A DNA stretch of 54,229 nt from Phaeobacter sp. HF9A (lineage in GTDB: Bacteria; Pseudomonadota; Alphaproteobacteria; Rhodobacterales; Rhodobacteraceae), in NCBI RefSeq assembly GCF_011806385.1, contig NZ_JAATOX010000014.1, positions 1 through 54,229 of the forward strand. Direction: 5' to 3'. Below the pieces are notes generated by a model, which worked only from the letters and a program-made list of their open reading frames with translations, was not told the DNA's origin and searched no databases. Of this stretch, positions 43,731 through 51,474 are shown one piece after another. The position numbers and the translations under genes were made by a program. The first letter of the stretch is position 1, and each line of letters starts with the position of its first letter.

Positions 43731-45653
43731 ATGCCTCTCTTCGCACCTCAGGCTCTCACGCTGGGCCCGCAATCTGTGGCCGACGCTTACACGCAGGATT
43801 CCGCAGCGCCCGGTATGATCATCTCCGTTTCCGACGGCGTGCGCTCTGCCTCTGTCGCAAGCGGGCTGAGCAATATCGAGGAGGCTGTCGCGCTCCAACC
43901 TGACCAGAGTTTCAAGATCGGCTCACAAACCAAGATGATGACCGGGGTCACGGTTCTGGAACTGGCAGAAGAGGGGCGGATTGATCTCGACCGCCCGCTG
44001 GCCGACTATATCGACCCCGCGCTGATTGCCGGGGTGGCGAATGCCGATACCGCAACGGTCAGGCAGGCGTTGCAGATGACAACGGGCATTCCGAACTACA
44101 CCGCCGTTGCGCGCCCGGATGGCACGACGCTGTTTGACGTGATCACCGAAAACCCGGACGACATCATCGGCGCCGACCATATTCTTGCACTCTTGCAAGG
44201 GGTGCCCGCTACTGCCGAGATCGGGCAGGCCTATGAGTATTCCAACACCAACTATTTCTACCTCAGCAAAGTGATCGAAGCAGTCACCGGGCAGGATCTG
44301 GGAGAAGTGTTTCACGAGCGGATTTTTGCACTGCTCGGCATGGGCGACACCTACCTGGAAGATTACCGCGATAATCCTGGACTGGTGTCCTCCTATCTGG
44401 AGCTCGACGGCACCCTTGTCGATACCAGCGCCCTGCGGGTGGATGCCCATGGCGAAGGCGGTGTCGTCTCCACCGCCGCCGACATGACCCGCTTTCTGAA
44501 AGCGCTACTGGTGGACCGCACGCTGACGTCTGAAACCGTGCTTGCCACCATGACCGACTTTGATACCGCCGGTCAGGACCCGCGCGGGTTTGGCTTCAAC
44601 TACGGGCTTGGCTTGATGGAATTCGAGGGCGTCGGCACGTTTGTGGGCTTTGCCGGCGGCATCTACGGCACCGACAGCGCCACCTATCTGCATGTCGAGA
44701 CCGGTCAGATCATTTCGACCATGGTCAACCTCGGCAACGGGGACGCAACCGGAACCGGCGCCGCCATCAGCAGCGCCGCCACCCTCGCAGAGGATGACGC
44801 CTGGCAACAGCAGCCGCTCGGTGATCCGCTTTTGATCGAGGGCATCAGCGCGGCTGAGCTGAGCATCGACACACAGGATGGTATCTCCGTGCTGAGCGCC
44901 GACGGCGCAGGTTTTCAACTGCCAGACCACATCAAGTCCTTCGACAGCGATGATTTTGTCTTCTCGGATGGGTCGATCCTCGATCTCGGCACGGCTCGCG
45001 ATGACGTGCTTGACGCATCCGGCGCAGGACATGACCAACTGCGCGGATTTGCCGGCAACGACAGGCTGAGCGGGGCCGCAGGCAATGACCAGCTCAGAGG
45101 CGGCATCGGTGCCGATACCCTGCTTGGCGGAACGGGGAAGGATCAGCTTTTTGGCGGCGCCGGGTCTGATCGGCTTTTGGGGCAAGGCGGCGATGACCTG
45201 CTTTGGGGCGGGGCCGGTCGTGATACCATATTCGGACAGAGGGGTGATGACACCTTGCGCGGTGGCGGCGGCCAGGACAGGCTCGTCGGCGGCTCTGGCG
45301 CGGATCGCCTGCTGGGACAGTCCGGCGACGACCGGCTGTCTGGCGGCGCGGGCGGTGACCGGCTCTCTGGCGGGCGGGGCGATGATCGCCTCAATGGAGG
45401 CCGCGGCAATGATCTGCTGACCGGCGGCCAGGGCGCGGATACTTTTGTGTTCGGCAAAGGTGCGGCTGACGGGCACAGCGATCACGATGTGATTTCCGAC
45501 TATCAGATCGGTGTGGACAGCATCGCCCTGCTGGGGCGGACAGTCATCAGCCATTCGGTGGAGGACGCAGGTCTGACACTGGTGCTGGATGGAGACGCAG
45601 ACACCATCCTCCTGCGCGGCCTCTCTGAGCTAACGGACATTGCGTTCCTTTAA
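43731..45653 (+). CDS. RTX-tailed serine hydrolase of the beta-lactamase/D-Ala-D-Ala carboxypeptidase fold, type I secreted
   Basis: 640 aa. Residues 1-340 are a class C beta-lactamase-type domain: S65-QT-K68 (nucleophile motif SxxK), Y170-S-N172 (YxN) and DAHGEGGVVSTAADM in place of the KTG region. A linker (340-432) leads to 16 glycine-rich nonapeptides (433-576), each GxDxLxGGx, which bind calcium, then a 64-residue tail with TFVFGKG, VISDYQIGVDSIAL and ALLG ending in ITDIAFL-like hydrophobics, as in type I secretion signals. No Sec signal is present, which fits export by a TolC-type system; none is encoded nearby. It may hydrolyse peptides, esters or beta-lactams outside the cell. Confidence 0.9.
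   Translation: MPLFAPQALTLGPQSVADAYTQDSAAPGMIISVSDGVRSASVASGLSNIEEAVALQPDQSFKIGSQTKMMTGVTVLELAEEGRIDLDRPLADYIDPALIAGVANADTATVRQALQMTTGIPNYTAVARPDGTTLFDVITENPDDIIGADHILALLQGVPATAEIGQAYEYSNTNYFYLSKVIEAVTGQDLGEVFHERIFALLGMGDTYLEDYRDNPGLVSSYLELDGTLVDTSALRVDAHGEGGVVSTAADMTRFLKALLVDRTLTSETVLATMTDFDTAGQDPRGFGFNYGLGLMEFEGVGTFVGFAGGIYGTDSATYLHVETGQIISTMVNLGNGDATGTGAAISSAATLAEDDAWQQQPLGDPLLIEGISAAELSIDTQDGISVLSADGAGFQLPDHIKSFDSDDFVFSDGSILDLGTARDDVLDASGAGHDQLRGFAGNDRLSGAAGNDQLRGGIGADTLLGGTGKDQLFGGAGSDRLLGQGGDDLLWGGAGRDTIFGQRGDDTLRGGGGQDRLVGGSGADRLLGQSGDDRLSGGAGGDRLSGGRGDDRLNGGRGNDLLTGGQGADTFVFGKGAADGHSDHDVISDYQIGVDSIALLGRTVISHSVEDAGLTLVLDGDADTILLRGLSELTDIAFL
45027..45458 (+). repeat. 16 tandem 27-bp RTX (calcium-binding nonapeptide) repeats
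   Basis: Continuous in-frame units: GHDQLRGFA, GNDRLSGAA, GNDQLRGGI, GADTLLGGT and so on to GADTFVFGK. Consensus GxDxLxGGx. They should form a parallel beta-roll that folds on Ca2+ outside the cell. Confidence 0.92.
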
Positions 45654-45669
45654 CCAACGTCCCCGAGCG

Positions 45670-45705
45670 GGGAAGGCTGCGACATTCCAAGTTCGCGGCC
45701 TTCCC
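45670..45705 (+). terminator. Terminator after the RTX hydrolase gene
   Basis: GGGAAGGC (45670-45677) pairs with GCCTTCCC (45698-45705), and after one mismatch GCGA (45679-45682) with TCGC (45693-45696). Long interrupted stem 17 bases after the stop codon; no strong T-run. Confidence 0.65.
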
Positions 45706-45845
45706 ATGCCCGCTTTCCGCCCTGGCACAACTGATCACGCCAGCGCCACGTTGCCGCCCAGACACAGCACTCCGGTCCAAGCAGAACCGTGACTTTGCAT
45801 TTCCCGCGCAGGCGCTAGAACAGCCGAAGATGGGGGCCGCAACGC

Positions 45846-47045
45846 ATGATCATCCTTCGGGAACAACTCTTTTGGGAATACCTCGGCGTCGCGGAGGCGC
45901 TGGCAGTTTCAACCTTCGTCCTGCTGGGCTTGCTCCTGCGGTTGCGCGACACCGACCCGCCAAGGATGCACATCTGGTCAATGATTGCCTTCTTCTCGGT
46001 CAATATCTGCGACTGCCTCGACTCCCTCGTCTATTCAGACATCTTCATCGGCCCGAGCGCGCTATACCGGTGGAATGACGTCCTGATCCCCGGATATATC
46101 GTTGCGCTCTATTTCTATGTGCGGGCCCTGACCAGCCCCACCCCCAAGCTCGCGCGTGCCGATCTTGTCCACCTCCTACCGTTCGTGGCGGGGTTTCTGT
46201 GTCTCTCGCCAGCGCTGATCCTGCCCGGAGATATCCGCATCGGGCTGGTTGACGGCGCGATTTCGGACCGCCGTCAGGACGTGATAGAGACCGGCGAAAC
46301 GATATTCTGGATCGTGTGGGTCGCCATTCTCATGGTCTACGGCACCATATGTATCCGACGTCTGATCCTTCACAAACGCAATATCCGCGACGTGTTTTCC
46401 GATCTCGAAGGCAAGACCCTGCGCTGGCTTGACGCTTTGGTCGCAACGATCTTCACCATCGCATTCATCGTGATTGCCGATGAAATCGGGCAATTGCTCG
46501 GATACAACTCCCTGCGGGAGGGGATCTGGTCATTGCTCTTTGACGTGATCCTGCCCATGTCCTTCGGGATCTTTGCCCTGCGCGCCAATCCGCCCCTGCC
46601 CGGCTGGAGCGGTTCGGTGCTGAAAGAAGAAGCCGCCCCGAAAGAAGACCCGATCACCGAACCAGGCCCATCGACCTCTCGTTACGCGCGCTCGGGGCTG
46701 ACCCAGCAAGACATCGAACGCTATGCGATGCGGCTGGAAAAGCGCATGGCAGAGGGGCAGCTTTGGCGTGATCACAACCTGAACCTGCGGGGCCTCGCGA
46801 CGCTGATCTCGATCCCGCCGATCCACCTGTCCGAAGTGCTCAACACCAAGGTCGGCATGTCCTTTTACGACTACGTAAACCAATGCCGCATCCGCGATGC
46901 CTGTGAGCTGTTGATCCAAACCAATGAGTCGATCCTGGAGATCAGCGAGACCGTCGGTTTCAACGCAAAATCGACCTTCAACACCAGGTTCAAGAAGGTC
47001 ACCGACCAGACGCCAACGCAATGGCGGGCGACGCATAAACCCTAG
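45846..47045 (+). CDS. Membrane-embedded AraC-family transcriptional regulator
   Basis: 399 aa. The first about 245 residues are hydrophobic with some seven predicted spans (for example AEALAVSTFVLLGLLLRL, MIAFFSVNICDCLDSLVY, LLPFVAGFLCLSPALIL, TIFWIVWVAILMVYGTI, ALVATIFTIAFIVIADEI), linked by a charged segment (250-280) to a C-terminal AraC HTH_18 domain (about 285-399: LNLRGLATLISIPPIHLSEVLN, ILEISETVGFNAKSTFNTRFKKVTDQTPTQWR). Such one-component membrane regulators sense a signal in or at the membrane and bind DNA directly. It sits between the two genes preceded by the repeated 47-bp element, which are its most likely targets. Confidence 0.88.
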   Translation: MIILREQLFWEYLGVAEALAVSTFVLLGLLLRLRDTDPPRMHIWSMIAFFSVNICDCLDSLVYSDIFIGPSALYRWNDVLIPGYIVALYFYVRALTSPTPKLARADLVHLLPFVAGFLCLSPALILPGDIRIGLVDGAISDRRQDVIETGETIFWIVWVAILMVYGTICIRRLILHKRNIRDVFSDLEGKTLRWLDALVATIFTIAFIVIADEIGQLLGYNSLREGIWSLLFDVILPMSFGIFALRANPPLPGWSGSVLKEEAAPKEDPITEPGPSTSRYARSGLTQQDIERYAMRLEKRMAEGQLWRDHNLNLRGLATLISIPPIHLSEVLNTKVGMSFYDYVNQCRIRDACELLIQTNESILEISETVGFNAKSTFNTRFKKVTDQTPTQWRATHKP

Positions 47046-47087
47046 GTTCAGAAAAACGGAACGCCAATAAAACAAATGGCTTAGCCC

Positions 47088-47137
47088 CGTTCGATCCAGC
47101 TTGTTCGAACGTCCCGACCAGCCCGCCCGGTCGCGCG
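47088..47137 (+). promoter_or_regulatory. Repeated upstream element, copy B, before the lipoprotein gene
   Basis: GTTCGAACGTC (47103-47113) and CGGTCGCGCG (47128-47137) are at the same spacing as in copy A (43619-43653), with 27 of 35 bases identical. Here CGTTCGA (47088-47094) and TCGAACG (47105-47111) form a perfect 7-bp inverted repeat. It begins 43 bases after the AraC-type gene and ends 95 bases before the lipoprotein gene. Confidence 0.6.
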
Positions 47138-47232
47138 CAGCAGGACTGCCGCCTATTCCTTTTCACATCAGCCGACGCGCTGCTCGGACGAGCCGGGACC
47201 GCGTTGGCCCTATTGTTGAAAAGGACCCGAAT

Positions 47233-47592
47233 ATGAAATACCTGATCACGTTGCCCGCACTGCTTGCCATCGCCGCATGCGCTGACAGCGGCGCAAACCG
47301 CCAGCCGATTCTGGACGGCCCGCCGACGGCGGCATTCCAATCCGATCTGAGCGCCTGCCAGGCCCTCGCCCGCAATCAAAAACAATTCGATCAGGAAACC
47401 CTTGGCGCAGCGGTACTGGGCGCGGGTGCCGGGGCTATTCTGGGCGATATTGATGACGATTCGGATGCGCTGGGTGGCGCCATCTTTGGTGCGCTCGCCG
47501 GGGGTGCCGCCGGGGCTGTCAACGCCTCCGAACGGCGCGAAGCCATTGTTGTGGAATGCCTGCGCGGACGCGGGCACCGGGTCGTAGGCTAG
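47233..47592 (+). CDS. Small glycine-zipper lipoprotein
   Basis: 119 aa from the ATG at 47233, with AAAGGA 8 bases upstream. The N-terminus MKYLITLPALLAIAAC is a lipoprotein signal with the lipid-modified Cys at 16. The middle is GAAVLGAGAGAILGDIDDDSDALGGAIFGALAGGAAGAVNASE, two Gly/Ala-rich hairpin halves typical of glycine-zipper outer-membrane proteins. Two more Cys (CQALARNQ and VECLRGRG) could form a disulfide. No function is established; similar small proteins are often stress-inducible and attached to the envelope. It has its own copy of the repeated upstream element. Confidence 0.85.
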   Translation: MKYLITLPALLAIAACADSGANRQPILDGPPTAAFQSDLSACQALARNQKQFDQETLGAAVLGAGAGAILGDIDDDSDALGGAIFGALAGGAAGAVNASERREAIVVECLRGRGHRVVG

Positions 47593-47832
47593 GCAGTCGC
47601 AATGTCTGGCATCATCCGTCTGCGCCGACGCCGCTTCTCGGCGCTTCTGCACCTTGGCATAATCTGGCAGCGTCCGGGCGGCCCCCAGGCCACAACGGCG
47701 CAACGCGGTGTCAAAACGATGCCGGGCCTGTTTTACCCAAGGCGCGCGGGCTGACACGCATGCGGGCCAGACGGCATGCATCCTGTCCACTCCGGCGCGC
47801 GCCTCAGCCCGGAAAATGAGGAAACCGAAGAC

Positions 47833-48684
47833 ATGAAACGTGTTTTGATCGCAGGGGCGACCGGCTATCTGGGCCGGTTTCTTTGCCAAGAATACCAGAC
47901 GCGCGGCTGGCATGTCACTGCCTTGGTCCGCAGATCGAGCCGCAACGGGGCACCCTCTGCGGACCGGATCATCGAGGCAGAAGCCACCTGGTCGGAAACG
48001 CTGACGGGAACGATGGCCGATATTGATCTGGTCATCTCCGCCTTGGGGATCACGCGCCAGGCAGATGGTGTCGGCTATTGGGATGTCGATTACCAGGCCA
48101 ATGTGAACCTCCTGGAAGAAGCAATACGCAGCCCTGTCACGCGCTTTGCCTATGTCCACGTTCTGAACGCCGACCGCATGGATCACGTGCCCCTTGTCGC
48201 AGCAAAGGCCGCCTTTGTGCGCAGGCTTCAGACCGCCGATCTTGCCTCCACGGTGATCGCACCCACCGGGTATTTTTCCGATATGGGAGATTTCCTGACG
48301 ATGGCGCAGGCCGGGCGCGTCTGGTTGTTCGGAAACGGACAATACCGGATCAACCCGATCCATGGCGCCGACCTTGCGGCGGCGATCTTTGACACCATTG
48401 AACGGGGCTCTGCCGGGGCGGACATCGGCGGGCCGGAGACCTTTACGCAGAACGATCTTGCCAGGCTGTGCTTTGATGTTCTGGGCTCCCGCCCCCGGAT
48501 AACCCATCTGCCGGATGTCCTACGACGTTGCGCGCTCTTCCTGCTTCCCAGGCTTGCCCCCCGCCGGATCGCCGGCCCAGCGCAGTTCTTTCTGAGCGCC
48601 GCCGCAATGAACATGACCGCACCCGCGTCCGGGACGCGCAAGCTGGTGGATCATTTCAAATCAATGACAGAGCACGGCGAGTAG
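47833..48684 (+). CDS. NmrA-like NAD(P)-binding SDR-family protein
   Basis: 283 aa from the ATG at 47833. Rossmann motif LIAGATGYLGRF (GxxGxxG) near the N-terminus, then VISALGITRQADGVGYWDVDYQANVNLLEEA and FAYVHVLNADR, as in atypical SDRs of the NmrA/NDUFA9-like group that lack the YxxxK pair and often act as redox sensors or assembly factors. A helix-rich C-terminal tail (LFLLPRLAPRRIAGPAQFFLS) looks amphipathic or membrane-associating. It lies 240 bases after the lipoprotein gene and 38 before a membrane-protein gene. Confidence 0.82.
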   Translation: MKRVLIAGATGYLGRFLCQEYQTRGWHVTALVRRSSRNGAPSADRIIEAEATWSETLTGTMADIDLVISALGITRQADGVGYWDVDYQANVNLLEEAIRSPVTRFAYVHVLNADRMDHVPLVAAKAAFVRRLQTADLASTVIAPTGYFSDMGDFLTMAQAGRVWLFGNGQYRINPIHGADLAAAIFDTIERGSAGADIGGPETFTQNDLARLCFDVLGSRPRITHLPDVLRRCALFLLPRLAPRRIAGPAQFFLSAAAMNMTAPASGTRKLVDHFKSMTEHGE

Positions 48685-48722
48685 CCCTCTGCCCCGATTG
48701 AATCTTTAGACTGAGAACATTC

Positions 48723-49403
48723 ATGAAACTTCAAACACTTGGAGCCATTGCCGGCCTCACCTGCGCCGCCACATATCTGTTCGGCTTTGCCGGTTTGGTC
48801 GCGGTGCTGGCGCCGTTCGGCTATGGCACGCAAGACATCAACGCAGAAGCGGTCGTGAGGTTCATAGAGGCCAACAGCGGTTTTCTGATCCTTTGGAACA
48901 GTGTGATCTATATTCTGAACGGACTGGCCCTGGCGGTTCTGGTCGTTGCGATACATGCAAGGTTGCGCAGGGCCACGGCAGATTGGGCAACCATGACCGG
49001 TGCGCTCGGGGTGATCTGGGCGACATTGGTGATCGGGGCCGGCATGATCGGCAATGTCGCGGTGGAACGTGCCGCCCATCTGGCACCGATCGACTTTGAT
49101 CGCGCCGTGTCGCTTTGGGAGACCCTGCATGCGGTCGAGCTTGGCCTCGGCGGCGGCAATGAAATCGCCGGAGGGCTCTGGATCGGCTGCGTCAGCCTTG
49201 TTGGCCTCGCAGCGCGCAAGCTTGGCAAAGTGACCGCTGGCCTTGGCTTGCTCAGCGGGGCCGGCGGGATTGCAACCCTGTTTGCGCCGATAGGGGATAT
49301 CGCCGGGGCACTCTTTGGGATTGGGGCCTTCGCCTGGTTCATCGCAACAGGGCTGACGCTGATCCGCAGTCGTCAAGCCCCGGCAGCGCGGTCCACACCG
49401 TAA
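48723..49403 (+). CDS. Multi-pass membrane protein of unknown function (DUF4386-like)
   Basis: 226 aa with about six hydrophobic spans (GAIAGLTCAATYLFGFAGLVAVL, SVIYILNGLALAVLVVAIHA, MTGALGVIWATLVIGAGMIG, IAGGLWIGCVSLVGLAA, LLSGAGGIATLFAPIGDIAG, ALFGIGAFAWFIATGLTLI). The architecture resembles DUF4386-type proteins, which have no known activity. Its 3' end overlaps the LysR gene tail by 31 bases in convergent orientation. Confidence 0.7.
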   Translation: MKLQTLGAIAGLTCAATYLFGFAGLVAVLAPFGYGTQDINAEAVVRFIEANSGFLILWNSVIYILNGLALAVLVVAIHARLRRATADWATMTGALGVIWATLVIGAGMIGNVAVERAAHLAPIDFDRAVSLWETLHAVELGLGGGNEIAGGLWIGCVSLVGLAARKLGKVTAGLGLLSGAGGIATLFAPIGDIAGALFGIGAFAWFIATGLTLIRSRQAPAARSTP

Positions 49404-50281
49404 TCGCCGCAGAGTTCGGCCAACACCGCATGGAGCCGCGCGATGATCTCGGCGCGCGGCGAGGTCGTTCTCTCCACAATGCCGATCTGACGGGTCACCT
49501 GCGGGTGGCCGAAGGGAAGACGCGTGATATCAAGGTCTTCGGGTTCCTGAAGCGCCACATGCGGCACCACCGATATGCCCAGCCCCTGGCGCACACCGGT
49601 CACGATCGAGCCGATCGTGTCGATCTCGGCCACATCATTCGTCACCACTCCCAGACGGGACAGCTCAGTGTCGATGAGATTGGCCAGCGGCACCGCGCTT
49701 CGAAAACGGATATAGGGGCGGGTGTTCAGCAGGTTGATCGGATCGCTTGCCTCCATCCCGCGCGGCGCAATCAGCCAGAGCGGCTCGCGCAGGAACGGAC
49801 TCCACCGCAGGGCGCTGGGAAATCCGAGATGTTCGGCGACGATGGCCGCATCCAGCCGCCCAGCGGCCACATCCGCGATGAGCGTGGACGACAGCGAAAC
49901 ACGCAGGTTTGGCTTGAGATCAGGATAGCGCTGGCGCATCTGCACCAGCGCCCGCGGCAGCAGGTTCAGCGCGCTTGAGCGCACCGAGCCCAGCATCAGC
50001 GTCCCGGCGATCTGATCGCCCCGCAGGCTGGCCTTGGTGTCCTCTTCGCGGCGGAGGATATCGCGTGCCATTTCAATAACCTGAAGCCCCTCGGGCGTGG
50101 TTCTGGGCGGACGGGTGCTGCGGTCAAAGATGGTCACGCGCAGCTCCTCCTCCAGCGCGTGAACCTGCTGGCTGACAGCCGAAGGCGTGAGGCCAACCAC
50201 ATCCGCCGCCTGCGCAAAGGTGCCATGCGACTGAATGGCCAAAAGAGTCCTGAGTTGCCGGGTATCCATCATCAAATCCAT
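49373..50281 (-). CDS. LysR-family transcriptional regulator
   Basis: 302 aa. Helix-turn-helix at about 5-65: MDTRQLRTLLAIQSHGTFAQAADVVGLTPSAVSQQVHALEEEL; the effector domain follows (LPRALVQMRQRYPDLKPNLRV, WLIAPRG, GVRQGLGISVVP). Starts at 50281, 50272 or 50269 are possible and none has a good ribosome site. It is divergent from the 2-hydroxyacid dehydrogenase/RraA/tct operon and is the likely activator of it. Confidence 0.9.
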   Translation of the reverse strand: MDLMMDTRQLRTLLAIQSHGTFAQAADVVGLTPSAVSQQVHALEEELRVTIFDRSTRPPRTTPEGLQVIEMARDILRREEDTKASLRGDQIAGTLMLGSVRSSALNLLPRALVQMRQRYPDLKPNLRVSLSSTLIADVAAGRLDAAIVAEHLGFPSALRWSPFLREPLWLIAPRGMEASDPINLLNTRPYIRFRSAVPLANLIDTELSRLGVVTNDVAEIDTIGSIVTGVRQGLGISVVPHVALQEPEDLDITRLPFGHPQVTRQIGIVERTTSPRAEIIARLHAVLAELCGDYGVDRAAGA

Positions 50282-50458
50282 TTTTTCTAAATCTAATAAC
50301 CAGAATTACGCGCTTTTGTGAAGACATTCTTGGCATTACGATAGCCCACCAAGGAGGACACCCGCAGCCCGGTTTGGGAGGCCGCTGTGGGCCATTCGAC
50401 AGACAATGACACGAAATGGCGCGCCCCGACGCTTCGGGACGCTATGGAGACACGCGCG

Positions 50459-51472
50459 ATGAGCAAAACAATCCTCGTAACGGGGCCTGACCTCGATCCG
50501 GCCGCTGCCCGCCTGGTGGCGGAACACGGGTATCAGACGGTGCATACCCCACCCTACGCCGACAGCGCGGTGATTTCTGACTATCTCCAGCAGACCGGCG
50601 CCGAGGGCATCGTCTCCCGCATGGGCCGTCTGGATGCCGCCGTGATGGATGCGGCGCCGCAGATCAAGGTGATCTCCAAACACGGGGTCGGGGTTGACAA
50701 TATCGACATCCAGGCCGCCGCAGAACGGGGCATCCCGGTGCTGGTCGCCACTGGCGCCAATGCGGTATCGGTGGCCGAACATGCCATCGCGCTGTTGCTG
50801 GCGACGGTCAAGCGCGTGCTGCCGCTGGATGCCGGGCTGCGCGCCGGTCGTTGGGAAAAACCGGGGTTTTCGGGCCGCGAGATCGCCGGATCGACCATGG
50901 GCCTGATGGGCATGGGCGCGATTGCGCAGGCAACAGGCCGCATCGCGCAGGGATTGGGCCTTCAGCTGGTCGGGTTTGACCCATTTGCCCCCGACAGCGC
51001 CTTTGAAGAGCTGGGCGTCATCCGCTGCTACAGCTTCGAGGACATGCTGACGCGGAGCGATATCCTCTCCCTGCACTGCCCGCTGACCGAACAAACCCGT
51101 GGCATCCTGAACGCCGAGGCGCTGGCGCGGATGCCTGCCGGCTCCTACGTCATCAATACCGCACGCGGTGGCCTGATAGACGAGGACGCCCTGGTGGCCG
51201 CGATCCAGAGCGGCCATCTCGCGGGCGCCGGGCTGGACACGTTCGCGGTTGAACCGCCCGAAGCCGACCATCCCTTCTTTGCCCTGCCGGAAATCGTGCT
51301 GACGCCCCATATCGGCGGCGTCACCCGCCAGGCCGGGGCGCGCGTCGGCGTCGATGCGGTGCGCGGCATCTTCCAGATCCTGAGCGGCCAGCCCGTCGCC
51401 CCCGAACGTATCATCAACCGCAAATTGCTGGCCGCCGCGCAGGCGGCGCCGGCCAACAACATGGAGAAATAA
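50459..51472 (+). CDS. D-isomer-specific 2-hydroxyacid dehydrogenase (SerA/phosphoglycerate dehydrogenase-like)
   Basis: 337 aa from the ATG at 50459, with GGAGA 8 bases upstream; the frame is open back to 50387 but that extension is not family-like. Catalytic set: Arg in VINTARGGLIDEDAL, Glu in FAVEPPEADHPF, His in VLTPHIGGVT. The NAD site is GLMGMGAIAQ (148-157), with the preceding SKHGVGVDNID. It should oxidise a D-2-hydroxy acid to a 2-keto acid, presumably the acid imported by the downstream tripartite transporter, feeding the RraA-family aldolase two bases away. Confidence 0.9.
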   Translation: MSKTILVTGPDLDPAAARLVAEHGYQTVHTPPYADSAVISDYLQQTGAEGIVSRMGRLDAAVMDAAPQIKVISKHGVGVDNIDIQAAAERGIPVLVATGANAVSVAEHAIALLLATVKRVLPLDAGLRAGRWEKPGFSGREIAGSTMGLMGMGAIAQATGRIAQGLGLQLVGFDPFAPDSAFEELGVIRCYSFEDMLTRSDILSLHCPLTEQTRGILNAEALARMPAGSYVINTARGGLIDEDALVAAIQSGHLAGAGLDTFAVEPPEADHPFFALPEIVLTPHIGGVTRQAGARVGVDAVRGIFQILSGQPVAPERIINRKLLAAAQAAPANNMEK

Positions 51473-51474
51473 CC

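Noticed and set aside
45027-45458. 27-bp periodic repeats considered as a CRISPR array
   Set aside because: Units are contiguous without spacers, remain in frame and encode calcium-binding nonapeptides.
44505-45554. 349-codon minus-strand frame opposite the RTX gene
   Set aside because: The reverse complement of periodic RTX codons stays open by composition; its repetition is a mirror of the GGxGxD units.
50282-50458. LysR T-N11-A type boxes in the divergent region upstream of the dehydrogenase
   Set aside because: Several T-N11-A matches exist by chance in AT-rich sequence, and no one of them has convincing dyad arms.
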